A stretch of DNA of 64,000 nucleotides from Psychrobacter glacincola (GCF_904846215.1 NZ_CAJGZK010000008.1:1-64000), one strand, 5' to 3'; shown: positions 17,777-27,203, counted from the first letter of the stretch. The notes: a model not told the origin generated them from the sequence alone. Numbers and translations are program-made.

Positions 17777-18817
17777 ATGCAATATCAAACACTGCCACAA
17801 CTCGATGAAAAAGTTTCTAAAATCTGTTTGGGTACGATGACATGGGGACAGCAGAATGATGAGACTCAAGCGCATGAGCAAATGGACATGGCGCTCAGTG
17901 AAGGGGTGAATTTTTGGGATACGGCTGAGATGTATCCGTCACCACCGGATAAAGACAAGCAAGGCGATACCGAACGATTTATGGGCACTTGGTTCCATAA
18001 AACCAAACAACGCGATAAAGTCATTCTTGCCAGTAAGATATCGCCGATGGATTTTTTGCGTGATGGACAAACGCGCTTTAACGCAGCCCATATTAGTAGC
18101 GCCATCGACGGCAATCTTGAGCGTTTGCAGACTGATTATATTGATATCTACCAATTACACTGGCCTGAACGTCAAACGAACTATTTCAGTCAGCTCGGTT
18201 ATACCGAAGCAATGGCAGCGCAGCCGCTCGATAATTTAACGCCTTTTTTAGAGACCATCCAAGCGCTAAACGATGAAATTAAAAAAGGTCGTATTCGTGC
18301 TTATGGCTTATCAAACGATACCGCTTGGGGTCTAATGCGCTACTTATGGGAAGCAGATAAAAATGGTTTGATCGCACCTATTACGGTGCAAAATCCTTAT
18401 AGTTTACTTAATCGCTCATATGAAGTTGCTATGGCAGAGATTGCTCATCGTGAAAATGTGGGTTTACTTGCTTATTCACCGCTTGGCTTTGGTGTGCTGT
18501 CTGGTAAGTACCTTGATGGCAAACGTCCCACTGGCGCGCGCCTGACCATGTATGATCGCTTTGCCCGTTATACCAATGAAGAAGCACTATCAGCTACCGT
18601 TCAATATGCCAAAATCGCAGCGGATGCCGGTTTGGATATGGCACAGATGGCATTGGCCTTTGTCAATTCTCGCTCTTTTGTTACCAGTAATATCATTGGT
18701 GCCACCACGACCGAGCAATTGAAATCTAACATCGATAGCATCCATTTAACCTTAAGCTCGGATATATTAGCCGCTATCGAAGCAGTGCATACGCAGCAAC
18801 CCAATCCATCTCCATAG
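17777..18817 (+). CDS. tas: Aldo/keto reductase, Tas-like
   Basis: NADP(H)-dependent TIM-barrel oxidoreductase of 346 residues, the same length as E. coli Tas and similar from the first residues (LGTMTWG). The catalytic Asp and Tyr are in FWDTAEMYPSPP, the Lys in VILASKIS and the His in YQLHWPER. The physiological substrate is not established for this subfamily. AAGGA lies upstream of the start, 48 bases after fkpB, so the two may be cotranscribed. A terminator follows. Confidence 0.92.
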   Translation: MQYQTLPQLDEKVSKICLGTMTWGQQNDETQAHEQMDMALSEGVNFWDTAEMYPSPPDKDKQGDTERFMGTWFHKTKQRDKVILASKISPMDFLRDGQTRFNAAHISSAIDGNLERLQTDYIDIYQLHWPERQTNYFSQLGYTEAMAAQPLDNLTPFLETIQALNDEIKKGRIRAYGLSNDTAWGLMRYLWEADKNGLIAPITVQNPYSLLNRSYEVAMAEIAHRENVGLLAYSPLGFGVLSGKYLDGKRPTGARLTMYDRFARYTNEEALSATVQYAKIAADAGLDMAQMALAFVNSRSFVTSNIIGATTTEQLKSNIDSIHLTLSSDILAAIEAVHTQQPNPSP

Positions 18818-18864
18818 TTGATGCGTATTGAATTTTTATAAATTAAAGTATTTATTAAGAATAA

Positions 18865-18913
18865 GAAAAAGGCGCAAATCGCGAGTATTATCACTGCGAT
18901 TTGCGCCTTTTTT
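18865..18913 (+). terminator. Rho-independent terminator of fkpB-tas
   Basis: AAAAAGGCGCAAATCGC pairs with GCGATTTGCGCCTTTTTT. Confidence 0.9.
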
Positions 18914-18940
18914 ATACCAACTTAGCCGATTTAAAAAATA

Positions 18941-19078
18941 TATAGTCAGTGAAAAGTAATATCGATACATTATGTACTGCTGGTATCAATTTTTCTTGCT
19001 TGCTGTGCCCATGCAGACAGAGGCTGCAAAAAATTTGTACCAGCAGTACCGTAGCGTTTTTAGAGTATTTTGACTATA
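18941..19078 (-). repeat. Type A miniature repeat, copy 3
   Basis: Bounded by TATAGTCAGTGAAAAG and GAGTATTTTGACTATA. This copy has a perfect inner stem, GTACTGCTGGTA/TACCAGCAGTAC. It lies between the convergent tas and acyltransferase genes. Confidence 0.9.
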
Positions 19079-19081
19079 GAA

Positions 19082-19882
19082 TTAAACTTTCGCTACTTTG
19101 GTCAATACGCGAGAATGTAATTCAGCTAAGCCTTCTTGCATACGCGATTGTAATAAATCCGTCAGCTGACTTTTGGTCAAACCTTTGGGATCTATTGGCT
19201 CAAGCGGCAATACATAAGCCGTGACATCTTTAGTATCGAGTACCTTTTTTATACTCTCTTTCATCGTAAGCTTACCAAAATAGGGCAATGCTTCGCTCAA
19301 GGTGCCGTCTTTATTGACATAAGCAACCACCAGTGGGCGCACAGGTACGTCAGCATCTATCGCTGCTTGTAGCAAGGTACCATGGATACGTTTGATTTTT
19401 TTGCCGTCTGTCGTGGTCGCTTCAGGGAAAAAGATAACCGAGAAGCCTTTGGTTAAAAAGTTGGCCATTTGCGTCGCGACTGAACCTGCATCACCAGAAC
19501 CACGCTCGATAAACACCGTGCCTGCCGCGTGTGCCAGCTTACCAAAGATAGGCCATTCACCAATTTCAGCTTTGGATAAGAAAAAAGCAGGGCTCACTGT
19601 ACCGACCACAGGGATGTCCATCCATGATATATGATTAGACACCCATAGCCCATGGTGTTGCTCTACCCGCTCAACGGCAATGACTTTGACGCCAAAAGAG
19701 CCTGCCATTTTTCGGCAAAAAGTTTGGATATAACGTGGCAGTGTTTCGCGTGGTGGCTGTTTAAATGCCCCGATACGCTGGGCAGCACGCAGCCCGCCAG
19801 CGATAGTAGTGGTCATACCAGCAAGTTGCTTGCCACGTCCCAATTGCTGTTTGAGTGAAAAGCCTGATTTGGTTTGGCTCAT
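19082..19882 (-). CDS. PlsC-like lysophospholipid acyltransferase
   Basis: A 266-residue acyltransferase of the PlsC/LPLAT family, probably associated with the inner membrane. It likely transfers an acyl chain to a lysophospholipid such as 1-acyl-glycerol-3-phosphate. The HX4D catalytic motif is NHISWMD; the second block is FIERG and the third FFPEATTTDGKKI (usually PEGTRS; here Ala-Thr replace Gly-Thr). There is no clear long N-terminal helix. Other LPLAT members, such as ornithine-lipid enzymes, cannot be excluded. Confidence 0.85.
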   Translation of the reverse strand: MSQTKSGFSLKQQLGRGKQLAGMTTTIAGGLRAAQRIGAFKQPPRETLPRYIQTFCRKMAGSFGVKVIAVERVEQHHGLWVSNHISWMDIPVVGTVSPAFFLSKAEIGEWPIFGKLAHAAGTVFIERGSGDAGSVATQMANFLTKGFSVIFFPEATTTDGKKIKRIHGTLLQAAIDADVPVRPLVVAYVNKDGTLSEALPYFGKLTMKESIKKVLDTKDVTAYVLPLEPIDPKGLTKSQLTDLLQSRMQEGLAELHSRVLTKVAKV

Positions 19883-20296
19883 TTGTGTCCCTCGTGATTA
19901 AAAACTTATGATTATATATGGTAAACAAAGGCAATGAGTATAACAAAGTTTATCCAGTCAGTGACGACTTGTTCACTGACTTATGAATAGGTTTTGTGAG
20001 TAATTTGCTGCTAACGTCTCTAACTGATTCAGCTTAGAAAGAATATCGCACTGCTAGGATACAATACTGCCTAATGAACGCTGTAACATAAAATCATCGC
20101 TAATTGTATGAATAAACTTTAATATCAACTGATAAGACCACATATAAATGGTTATCTGAACGCGACTATTATGGTTATTCTATTTATATTAGATTGGTAA
20201 TTTATTCACTTTATTGAATGAAACCCAAATATTTAGAGCTGATATTTAGAATAAGCAGCGTTGCGATTTATTTACTTTATGGATAGGTGATACTCT
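19883..20296. other. Divergent intergenic region between acyltransferase gene and hflX
   Basis: 414 AT-rich bases with no gene, repeat element or recognisable RNA. It holds both promoters. Confidence 0.5.
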
Positions 20297-21766
20297 TTGG
20301 AATATTTTGAAAGACATACCGGTGGCGAGCGCGCCATCATCGTACATTTAGACATCCGCCAAATTCAAGATCCTGATGATCTGGGTGAGTTTGAGCTATT
20401 GGCAGACTCAGCAGGCGCAGATCGCTTGGCACTGGTCACAGGCTCACGTGCCCGTCCCGATGCCAGATATTTCGTTGGTAGCGGCAAAGCAGAAGAGATA
20501 GCAGAATTGGTGCGCGAGCATGATGCAGATATCGTGCTTTTTAACCACAGCTTATCGCCCTCACAAGAACGTAATATTGAAGCCTTGGTACAATGCCGCG
20601 TACTTGATCGCACGGGTCTGATTTTAGACATTTTTGCTCAGCGTGCACGTACTTACGAAGGTAAGCTACAAGTAGAGCTGGCGCAGCTTAATCACTTATC
20701 GACGCGCTTGGTTCGTGGTTGGACGCATTTGGAACGTCAAAAAGGCGGTATTGGTCTGCGTGGACCCGGTGAAACCCAGCTTGAGACGGATCGTCGCTTG
20801 TTACAAGTGCGAGTCATGCAGCTCAAAAGTAGAATTGAAAAAGTCAGACAGACACGTGCGCAAGGTCGAGCCCGCCGCCAAAAATCAGACGTACCGACTA
20901 TCTCGCTTGTAGGTTATACCAATGCTGGCAAGTCTACCTTGTTTAATCGCTTGGTCGATGAGAACATCTATGCGGCTGATAAACTGTTTGCGACGCTAGA
21001 TCCTACTCTGCGACGCCTAGACTGGCAAGGTGTTGGACGCGTGGTATTGGTCGATACGGTCGGTTTTGTCCGTCATCTGCCACATGAGTTGGTCGAATCT
21101 TTCCATGCAACCTTAGAAGAGACGCTAGAGGCAGATTTGCTGCTACACGTCATCGATTCTTCGAGTGAAGACATGCATGAGCAAATTCAGGCGGTCAAAG
21201 ATGTACTGGCCAAAATTGATAACGATGTGCCTGTGCTCAATGTCTATAATAAGATCGATCTAACCGATGAGCCTGCACGTATCGGTTATGCCAGCGAAGG
21301 TCAGCCTAATCGCGTCTATGTCTCTTCTAGAGAAAACCTAGGTATGGAAGAATTGTCATTGGCCGTACAGCAGTTACTCACCGGCACACTGACTACCTTT
21401 GATTTGACGTTACCTTACAATGCTGGGCAGTTAAAAAATACTTTGTATGAGCTGGGTGTTATTCAAGAAGAAAGCTACGATGACAGTGGTCATGAATGTT
21501 TAACGATTCGCTTGCCAAGCGATAGACTGAGACAATTGCTGGGTCAAGCCAATTTAGAGCCTCTAGATGTATTGCCATTAGCGCAAGCGACACTGCTGAT
21601 GCCGATACTTGAAGAGTTTGAACAGCCTGATGAAGAGGAAGAACAAACGATGACGGACGCTGAAGAAAAAGCGTTTGCTGAATTTGAGGCGTTAAATGCT
21701 GAAGCTGAGAGAGTAGCAGAAGACTTGATAATAGAAGACGTTCAAACATCTGACTTGCAAAAATAA
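20297..21766 (+). CDS. hflX: Ribosome-associated GTPase HflX
   Basis: A 489-residue GTPase that splits stalled or heat-damaged ribosomes. The N-terminal HflX domain contains GSGKAEEIAELV, followed by the glycine-rich GGIGLRGPGETQLE linker. The G domain has GYTNAGKSTL (G1), DTVGFV (G3) and NKID (G4). It starts at TTG 20297, supported by AGGTGA seven bases upstream and no better ATG. A C-terminal acidic tail of about 60 residues exceeds the E. coli protein (426). Unlike in E. coli, hfq is not adjacent. Confidence 0.95.
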   Translation: MEYFERHTGGERAIIVHLDIRQIQDPDDLGEFELLADSAGADRLALVTGSRARPDARYFVGSGKAEEIAELVREHDADIVLFNHSLSPSQERNIEALVQCRVLDRTGLILDIFAQRARTYEGKLQVELAQLNHLSTRLVRGWTHLERQKGGIGLRGPGETQLETDRRLLQVRVMQLKSRIEKVRQTRAQGRARRQKSDVPTISLVGYTNAGKSTLFNRLVDENIYAADKLFATLDPTLRRLDWQGVGRVVLVDTVGFVRHLPHELVESFHATLEETLEADLLLHVIDSSSEDMHEQIQAVKDVLAKIDNDVPVLNVYNKIDLTDEPARIGYASEGQPNRVYVSSRENLGMEELSLAVQQLLTGTLTTFDLTLPYNAGQLKNTLYELGVIQEESYDDSGHECLTIRLPSDRLRQLLGQANLEPLDVLPLAQATLLMPILEEFEQPDEEEEQTMTDAEEKAFAEFEALNAEAERVAEDLIIEDVQTSDLQK

Positions 21767-21797
21767 GTCATTTCCTTAAAATACTTTGAGTGAATAT

Positions 21798-21831
21798 AAA
21801 AAGGACGCTATCGATGATTCGCGTCCTTTTT
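21798..21831 (+). terminator. Rho-independent terminator of hflX
   Basis: AAAAAGGACGC pairs with GCGTCCTTTTT around a twelve-base loop. Confidence 0.9.
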
Positions 21832-21879
21832 AATGTTAGATCAACCTAGTGCACAAGAGAAACGTGTATCAGCAGTAGC

Positions 21880-22025
21880 TATAGTTAAAATATCTCAAAA
21901 ACGCTACAGTGCTGCTGGTATAAATTTTTTGCAGCCTCTGTCTGCCTAGGCACAGCAAACAAGAAAAATCGACCCCAGTAGTGATTGATAACATTTGTAT
22001 TTCTTTTATTTAGGACTGATTATAG
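21880..22025 (+). repeat. Hybrid miniature repeat: type A left half, type B right half
   Basis: The left half matches the 6448 and 32939 type A copies (TATAGTTAAAATATCTC... through the core to AAGAAAAAT). The right half matches the reverse complement of the type B left arm (CCCCAGTAGTGATTG...TTATTTAGGACTGATTATAG). Its inner stem is therefore only partly complementary. Confidence 0.85.
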
Positions 22026-22159
22026 TTATTTTAATACAAAAGTGTTATAGCGCTATTGGTATGAATTTTGCGCAGCCTCTGGGAACGCAGCACGCCAGTA
22101 AAATTTATACCAATAGCGTGTTTAAATTTTCATAACATTTTTATTGTCATCTGACTATA
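22021..22159 (+). repeat. Type C miniature repeat
   Basis: 139 bp bounded by TATAGTTATTTTAATAC and GTCATCTGACTATA. The inner stem CGCTATTGGTAT/ATACCAATAGCG is perfect and distinct from those of types A and B. The core GCGCAGCCTCTGGGAACGC keeps the GCAGCCTCTG of type A. Confidence 0.85.
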
Positions 22160-22331
22160 TATCGATATATTAATACATCGATTTTATTATTTACAGACTA
22201 TATCGACACTATTGACCGATACCCTTTATTAGTTGGGTCACTCTATATATAATCGCTTATACTGCCCTCGTGAGTCTCCTCTCACTCATCTTTTTACTCT
22301 CTTATCGACACCTGACGGGGTCCACTTGCTT

Positions 22332-22760
22332 ATGAAGTCTACCCATTCTTCAAAAATGCCCTTGTGGATGGCATTACTTTTGACACTCGCCATGGTTATC
22401 ACGGTTCGCGAGTCGGCGGTGATGGTCTGTCAGTGGCTGGGTATTGAAAAAGCGGCCAATATCGTCGGCTTATTGACGATGTTCTGTATTTTGATAGTTT
22501 GGCGGTTTATCAAAGGTATCCCAAGTTGGCTGACCCAAGCGAGCAATACCTTGCTAGTCGATAGTGGCTTTGCTTTTTTGCCAGTCTCTGCCGGTGCAGG
22601 CTTGCTGTTATTTGGCTTAGGAGACGAGCTATGGGGCTTTATGCTTACCATACTCATTAGCACACTGATACCGCTTTGGGGATTTGCGGTGTTATCCAAT
22701 CGCTGGCTAAATCGCGATAATGATGTGAATCCTAACAGCACTATTAACGAGCAAAAATGA
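22332..22760 (+). CDS. CidA/LrgA-family membrane protein
   Basis: A small membrane protein of 142 residues with about four hydrophobic helices (PLWMALLLTLAMVI, AANIVGLLTMFCIL, FAFLPVSAGAGLLLF, FMLTILISTLIPLWGF). The VGLLTMF and FLPVSAGAG segments are typical of the family. CidA/LrgA proteins are holin-like factors implicated in murein hydrolase control and in export of small metabolites such as pyruvate. The start at ATG 22332 is preferred over an upstream frame with no hydrophobic content. It is paired with the LrgB-like gene 81 bases on. Confidence 0.8.
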   Translation: MKSTHSSKMPLWMALLLTLAMVITVRESAVMVCQWLGIEKAANIVGLLTMFCILIVWRFIKGIPSWLTQASNTLLVDSGFAFLPVSAGAGLLLFGLGDELWGFMLTILISTLIPLWGFAVLSNRWLNRDNDVNPNSTINEQK

Positions 22761-22761
22761 T

Positions 22762-22836
22762 AGCCTTGAGCGGTATGAATAAAGACAGCCTTGAGCGGTA
22801 TAAATAATGACAGCCTTGAGCGGTATGAATGAAGGA
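22762..22836 (+). repeat. 25-bp tandem repeat, three copies, between the lrgA-like and lrgB-like genes
   Basis: The unit AGCCTTGAGCGGTATGAATA plus five variable bases recurs at 22762, 22787 and 22812. The last unit ends in AAGGA, which is the ribosome-binding site of the next gene. Confidence 0.92.
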
Positions 22837-22841
22837 ATATT

Positions 22842-23531
22842 ATGAGTTTTGATAATGCGTTTGTGGCAACTCTTGCGGCGATATTGCTCACTTTAACTGC
22901 CCATATCATCGCTCGCATATTGGCACGCAAACTCTCATGGTTGCCGATGGTCATTACCGCACTGGTATTGGTCGTTATATTTTTATTCATTTTTCAATGG
23001 GATTACACTCATTATTACGGCGTTGCCAAACCTGTCTTTGACCATTTATTAGGTTATGTCACGGTATTACTAGCTATACCCCTAGCAGCCATGAATTTCA
23101 AAGGCTTACCGGTCAAAAAACTCATCACAATTGTGGCGATGGCAAGTTTGATTGGGGCATTATTACCGATGTCATTGGCCTACCTATTTTCACTCAGTCA
23201 CGATACGATATTGGCCTTTGCCAGTCGTTCAGTGACCACGCCGATTGGTCTGAGCATCGCAGATTTAATCAAAGCACCTCTGGCGATGGCAAATCTGATT
23301 ATTATCGTTTCAGGTCTTATTGGCGGGACATTGGCGCGTTTCTTATTTGTTGGCATTGAGGATGATCGTGCCAAAGGCTTAGCACTTGGCTTAGTGGCTC
23401 ATGCGTTTGGTACGGTAGAAGCGTGGCAGATTAGTCATACAGCGGGACGATATGCAGCATTTGGCTTGGCAGTGAATGGTTTGGTCACTGCTATTTGGGT
23501 ACCTATCTTTGTCACAGCGCTGTCTGTTTGA
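22842..23531 (+). CDS. CidB/LrgB-family membrane protein
   Basis: A 229-residue integral membrane protein of the LrgB family with about six to seven helices. Family signatures are FDHLLGYVTVLLAIPLAAM, SVTTPIGLSIADLI and GLALGLVAHAFGTVEAW. It is the partner of the CidA/LrgA-like protein in the antiholin/holin-like system. The start ATG at 22842 has AAGGA five bases upstream, supplied by the third unit of the tandem repeat. Confidence 0.92.
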   Translation: MSFDNAFVATLAAILLTLTAHIIARILARKLSWLPMVITALVLVVIFLFIFQWDYTHYYGVAKPVFDHLLGYVTVLLAIPLAAMNFKGLPVKKLITIVAMASLIGALLPMSLAYLFSLSHDTILAFASRSVTTPIGLSIADLIKAPLAMANLIIIVSGLIGGTLARFLFVGIEDDRAKGLALGLVAHAFGTVEAWQISHTAGRYAAFGLAVNGLVTAIWVPIFVTALSV

Positions 23532-23966
23532 TGGCGATTTAACATAGCACTGCTGTTTTTTGACATAGCACTGCTTTATAACATTTGTACTTCTTTTATT
23601 TGTGACTCACTATAGCTGCCCTCTATTTCTCCCTCACTTTAAATAGCCTTTAGCCACGTCTGACCGCGCTCTTAACAAGGCAACATGCAATACCGTATTG
23701 ATTTCATTAAAAAATTTTACAATTTAAATGTTTGTTTGCGCAGCTTATCAGGGCAATCAGATGTAGTAAGAAGTTATTATATGTTATAGTAAGCAACTAT
23801 TATTTTTTGTATCTATTGCAATTGGTTTTTGTTAGCCGTGGCTGTGCTTTGTAGCGCTGAGGTTAGAGCCTATAAATATTGCAGACACAATAACCGCTTT
23901 GTCGCGCAAACCGATGCGTCTATGAGCAAGGCAATTTGCTACTACTCGATAAAAAGTGATAACTCT
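23532..23966. other. Intergenic region upstream of the lytic transglycosylase gene
   Basis: It holds a repeat remnant at 23577-23615. The rest shows no gene; a reading frame open from 23829 into the transglycosylase lacks a signal peptide at its start and is not taken as coding. Confidence 0.5.
23577..23615 (+). repeat. Fragment of a type B repeat arm
   Basis: TATAACATTTGTACTTCTTTTATTTG...CACTATAG matches the right arm of the hybrid copy at 21984-22025, without core or partner arm. It is a truncated copy. Confidence 0.75.
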
Positions 23967-24794
23967 ATGATAAATATTGCACCTTTCATGACTCGCTGCT
24001 TGTCTCCTATTTTACTCACTGCCGTCGCCCTATCTAGCTTATCTCTATCTGTTGCTGCCCAAGCAGGCAATATGTATATCTATAAAGACAAAGGCGGACA
24101 AGTACTCCTGACCAACGTCAATCCCAGTGGGAATTTTGATAAATTTACTAAAAAAGTAAAAGTCACTTATTATAAAGACTCTAGTCTATATGATGGTGGT
24201 AGTAGCAGTAATAGCAATGACTATGGCAGTAGCGCTGCAAGCAGCAGCGGTAGTCGTAACGCTTATGACAGCTATATTAATGCCTCGGCGCAGCGTCATG
24301 GTGTTGATCCAGGACTTATGAAAGCCATGATGCATACTGAATCCGCTTTTAACCCAAATGCTCGCTCGCCAGTCGGTGCGCAGGGTTTAATGCAGCTAAT
24401 GCCAGCAACGGCACGTCGATTTAAGGTAAGTAATCCTTGGAATCCTGCCGACAATATTGAAGGCTCTGCCAAATATGTCGCTTGGCTGATGCGCCGCTTC
24501 AACAACAATGTCGAGTTTGCAGTAGCGGGTTACAACGCCGGTGAAGGTAACGTCGATAAGTACAATGGCATTCCACCGTTTAAAGAAACGCGTAACTACG
24601 TTAAAAGCGTGATGAGCCGCTATCATAGCCTGTATAAAAACGATGCAGGGTTATCTGGCAATACCATGAATGCCAATAATAGCAATACCACCAATACCAA
24701 TAATAGCGGTGGCGTGCAAAACGTCAGCTATGGCACGAGTAGCAATAGTAATAGCGCAAGCTATGCCAACTCTGCTTATTTGGCATTGCGTTAA
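23967..24794 (+). CDS. Lytic transglycosylase with DUF4124 domain (Slt70-like)
   Basis: A predicted periplasmic murein-cleaving enzyme of 275 residues from the start at 23967, which gives a good signal peptide (helix about 12-28, cleavage near AAQA/GN). A short DUF4124 module follows (MYIYKDKGGQVLLTN), then a Ser/Asn-rich linker. The SLT domain has catalytic Glu in MHTESAFNPNARS, GAQGLMQLMPATA and GYNAGEGNV. The C-terminus is a low-complexity Asn/Thr/Ser tail of about 50 residues. It would cleave glycan strands to give 1,6-anhydromuropeptides. Confidence 0.9.
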   Translation: MINIAPFMTRCLSPILLTAVALSSLSLSVAAQAGNMYIYKDKGGQVLLTNVNPSGNFDKFTKKVKVTYYKDSSLYDGGSSSNSNDYGSSAASSSGSRNAYDSYINASAQRHGVDPGLMKAMMHTESAFNPNARSPVGAQGLMQLMPATARRFKVSNPWNPADNIEGSAKYVAWLMRRFNNNVEFAVAGYNAGEGNVDKYNGIPPFKETRNYVKSVMSRYHSLYKNDAGLSGNTMNANNSNTTNTNNSGGVQNVSYGTSSNSNSASYANSAYLALR

Positions 24795-24826
24795 TATCGT
24801 CAATCCAAAATAAAAATAACAGTCAT

Positions 24827-24857
24827 AAAAAACCCGTTAAATAAATAACGGGCTTTT
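24827..24857. terminator. Bidirectional terminator between the transglycosylase gene and tsf
   Basis: AAAAAACCCGTTA pairs with TAACGGGCTTTTTT between two convergent genes. Confidence 0.88.
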
Positions 24858-24892
24858 TTATGCTTGATTGCTTCTTATATAAAGCAATCTAT

Positions 24893-24920
24893 AAGTACTG
24901 AGCAAAAAAACTCAGTACTT
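24893..24920. other. Perfect 10-bp hairpin downstream of tsf
   Basis: AAGTACTGAG and CTCAGTACTT flank an A-rich eight-base loop. There is no U-tract on either strand, so it may protect the tsf mRNA 3' end rather than terminate. Confidence 0.6.
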
Positions 24921-24935
24921 ACTGCATTTTAAAAC

Positions 24936-25820
24936 TTACTGGTTAGCTAGTGCTTGAGTTGCAGCAACTTCAGCAGCAAAATCTTCTTGCTTCTTCTCAA
25001 TGCCTTCACCGACTTCTAGACGTTTGAAACCAAGTACTTTTACGCCTTCAGCTTTTAATACGTCACCAACTTTTTTCTCATTGTCCATAACGTATGGCTG
25101 ACGTAATAAAGTCACTTCTTCTAGGTACTTACGTAGACCACCTTCGATCATTTTTTCAACGATGTTATCAGGCTTGCCAGACTCACGTGCTTTTGCTTCA
25201 ATGATGTCTTTTTCGCGAGCTAATAAATCAGCAGCGACGTCTTCGTCATCGATAGCAACTGGGTTGAACGCTGCGATATGCATAGCAAGGTTTTTGCCAG
25301 TTTCTGCACTGCCACCTTCATAAGATACCACGACACCGATACGTAGACCATGGCGGTATGCAGCAATATTAGCACCTTCAAGTACTTCAACACGGCGAAT
25401 TTGGATATTCTCGCCGATTTTTTGTACCAAAGATACACGTGCTTCTTCAACGGTTTGACCATTACCATATTGCAATTCAGCGATAGCAGCTACATCAGTC
25501 ACGTTATTTTCTAGGGCAAGGTTCGCTACTGTTTCTGCAAAGGCTGTGAAGCTGTCATCTTTTGCCACGAAGTCAGTTTGGCAGTTCACTTCTAACAAGA
25601 ATGCCTTGCTGTCGCCTTGAGCGATGATGATAGCGCCGTCAGCTGCGATATTACCCGCTTTTTTAGCCGCTTTCGCTTGACCAGATTTACGTAGGTTATC
25701 AATGGCCGTTTCGACATCGCCGTTTGATTCTTCTAACGCTTTTTTACATTCCATCATGCCAAGACCAGTACGGTCACGCAATTCTTTTACCATTTTGGCA
25801 GATACTTTTACTTCTGACAT
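24936..25820 (-). CDS. tsf: Elongation factor Ts
   Basis: A 294-residue guanine-nucleotide exchange factor for EF-Tu. The N-terminal UBA-like domain has VKELRDRTGLGMMECKKAL, and the dimerisation core contains the Thr-Asp-Phe-Val loop (NCQTDFVAKDDSF). It lies downstream of rpsB with a 256-base gap, the standard rpsB-tsf unit. Confidence 0.97.
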   Translation of the reverse strand: MSEVKVSAKMVKELRDRTGLGMMECKKALEESNGDVETAIDNLRKSGQAKAAKKAGNIAADGAIIIAQGDSKAFLLEVNCQTDFVAKDDSFTAFAETVANLALENNVTDVAAIAELQYGNGQTVEEARVSLVQKIGENIQIRRVEVLEGANIAAYRHGLRIGVVVSYEGGSAETGKNLAMHIAAFNPVAIDDEDVAADLLAREKDIIEAKARESGKPDNIVEKMIEGGLRKYLEEVTLLRQPYVMDNEKKVGDVLKAEGVKVLGFKRLEVGEGIEKKQEDFAAEVAATQALANQ

Positions 25821-26076
25821 AAGAGTTACCTTTTATTATGTAGGTGAGCATTATTATATATGGAAGTGCACAATATCTAAACGCACTTAAATTCTGTCTA
25901 GCGGCTTAACAGCGCCACTTTAATAAATCCGCTTTAACAATAAGGCATGACGAGTAACACTACATCATGCCTATTGTTTATCTTTATGCTGTCTATACTA
26001 TTAGTCATGTTATATGGCTACCAATAGACAAACTATCAAGACAGCCTTACAACATTAAACCATATCACTCAGCGAT

Positions 26077-26886
26077 TTATTCTGCTGGAGTCGCCGCTTC
26101 TTCAGTTTGAGCATCAGCTGCTTCTTCAGTAGCAGGTGCTTGCTCTGCGTCTTGTGCTTGGTCAGCTTCACCACCAGCTTGAGTTTGTGCGTATTCTTTA
26201 CCAGCGATGATTGCATCGGCCATAGAAGTTACATACAAAGTCACAGCACGGATAGCATCATCGTTTGCTGGGATGATGTAATCAACGTTATCTGGGTTAG
26301 AGTTGGTATCAACAATACCGATAACTGGGATACCTAGATTTTTAGCTTCTTTGATAGCGATTGCTTCATGATCAACGTCTACAACGAAGATTGCGTCAGG
26401 TAGACCGCCCATGTCTTTGATACCGCCCAATGAACGCTCAAGTTTTTCCATATCGCGAGTACGCTCAAGCGCCTCACGTTTGGTAAGCTTAGCGAAAGTA
26501 CCATCTTCTGCTTGTTTTTCTAGCTCTTTTAGACGATTGATTGACTGGCGTAGGGTTTTCCAGTTGGTAAGCATTCCACCTAACCAGCGATGGTCAACAT
26601 AAGGCATGCCAGCACGTGCTGCTTGCTCAGCGATAACGCCGCTTGCTGCGCGTTTAGTACCAACAAACAATACTTTGTTTTTCTTAGCAGCTAAACCGTT
26701 TACGTAAGTCAATGCTTCATTGAACGCTTTTACCGTGTGCTCTAAGTTAATGATATGAATCTTGTTACGGGCACCAAAAATATATGGACCCATTTTTGGA
26801 TTCCAAAAACGTGTTTGGTGACCAAAGTGAGCGCCGGCTTGTAATAGGTCGCGCATTTCGATTTTGGTTGGATTCTTTGTAGCCAT
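26077..26886 (-). CDS. rpsB: 30S ribosomal protein S2
   Basis: A 269-residue S2 protein. The start is placed at 26886 ([13 protein letters not shown]), where AGGAC lies eight bases upstream; thirteen extra in-frame codons upstream are not needed. Characteristic segments are [19 protein letters not shown] and [15 protein letters not shown]. The last 35 residues form an acidic Ala/Glu/Gln-rich tail. First gene of rpsB-tsf. Confidence 0.97.
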   Translation of the reverse strand: MATKNPTKIEMRDLLQAGAHFGHQTRFWNPKMGPYIFGARNKIHIINLEHTVKAFNEALTYVNGLAAKKNKVLFVGTKRAASGVIAEQAARAGMPYVDHRWLGGMLTNWKTLRQSINRLKELEKQAEDGTFAKLTKREALERTRDMEKLERSLGGIKDMGGLPDAIFVVDVDHEAIAIKEAKNLGIPVIGIVDTNSNPDNVDYIIPANDDAIRAVTLYVTSMADAIIAGKEYAQTQAGGEADQAQDAEQAPATEEAADAQTEEAATPAE

Positions 26887-27203
26887 GTTAAATGTCCTGT
26901 TGGTTGGGTTATGCCTCCACATCACAAAAACTGCCTATCTAGCGACACGCATCTACTGACGGTTAATGTCTATTAATAAAACACCTAGCCGTAAAGCAAA
27001 TTAATCAAGTCGCCAAACACCCAGCAATTTTTTGCCATGATGTGTGTGTCATTGGTTGATGGGTTTATTGGTTAATTAAAAAAATTGAGCTATGATTTGA
27101 AAATACAGAATACTGTAGGATAAAAATAGCTGGGCTGTATTTTATCATATAACGCTTAGCGACTGCTAGCGCTATTGTAAGGTTTAAGTGGATGATAATG
27201 CAT
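26887..27203. other. Leader and promoter region of rpsB
   Basis: A 360-base gap to the CheX-like gene, of which about 300 bases lie upstream of rpsB. It probably includes the long rpsB leader where S2 autoregulates in gammaproteobacteria. I could not verify the structure by eye. Confidence 0.4.

Larger units (their letters stand above)
21767..22331. other. Intergenic region between hflX and the lrgA-like gene, packed with repeats
   Basis: It holds the hflX terminator, a hybrid A/B repeat and a type C repeat that share the TATAG at their junction. The remaining ~170 bases before the lrgA-like gene show no gene I can support. Confidence 0.7.

Noticed and set aside
22762..22836. Possible CRISPR-like array
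   Set aside because: The 25-bp units are directly adjacent with no spacers and there are no cas genes.
24893..24920. Second terminator of tsf
   Set aside because: The hairpin is strong but has no T-run on either side; the nearby hairpin at 24827-24857 fits better.
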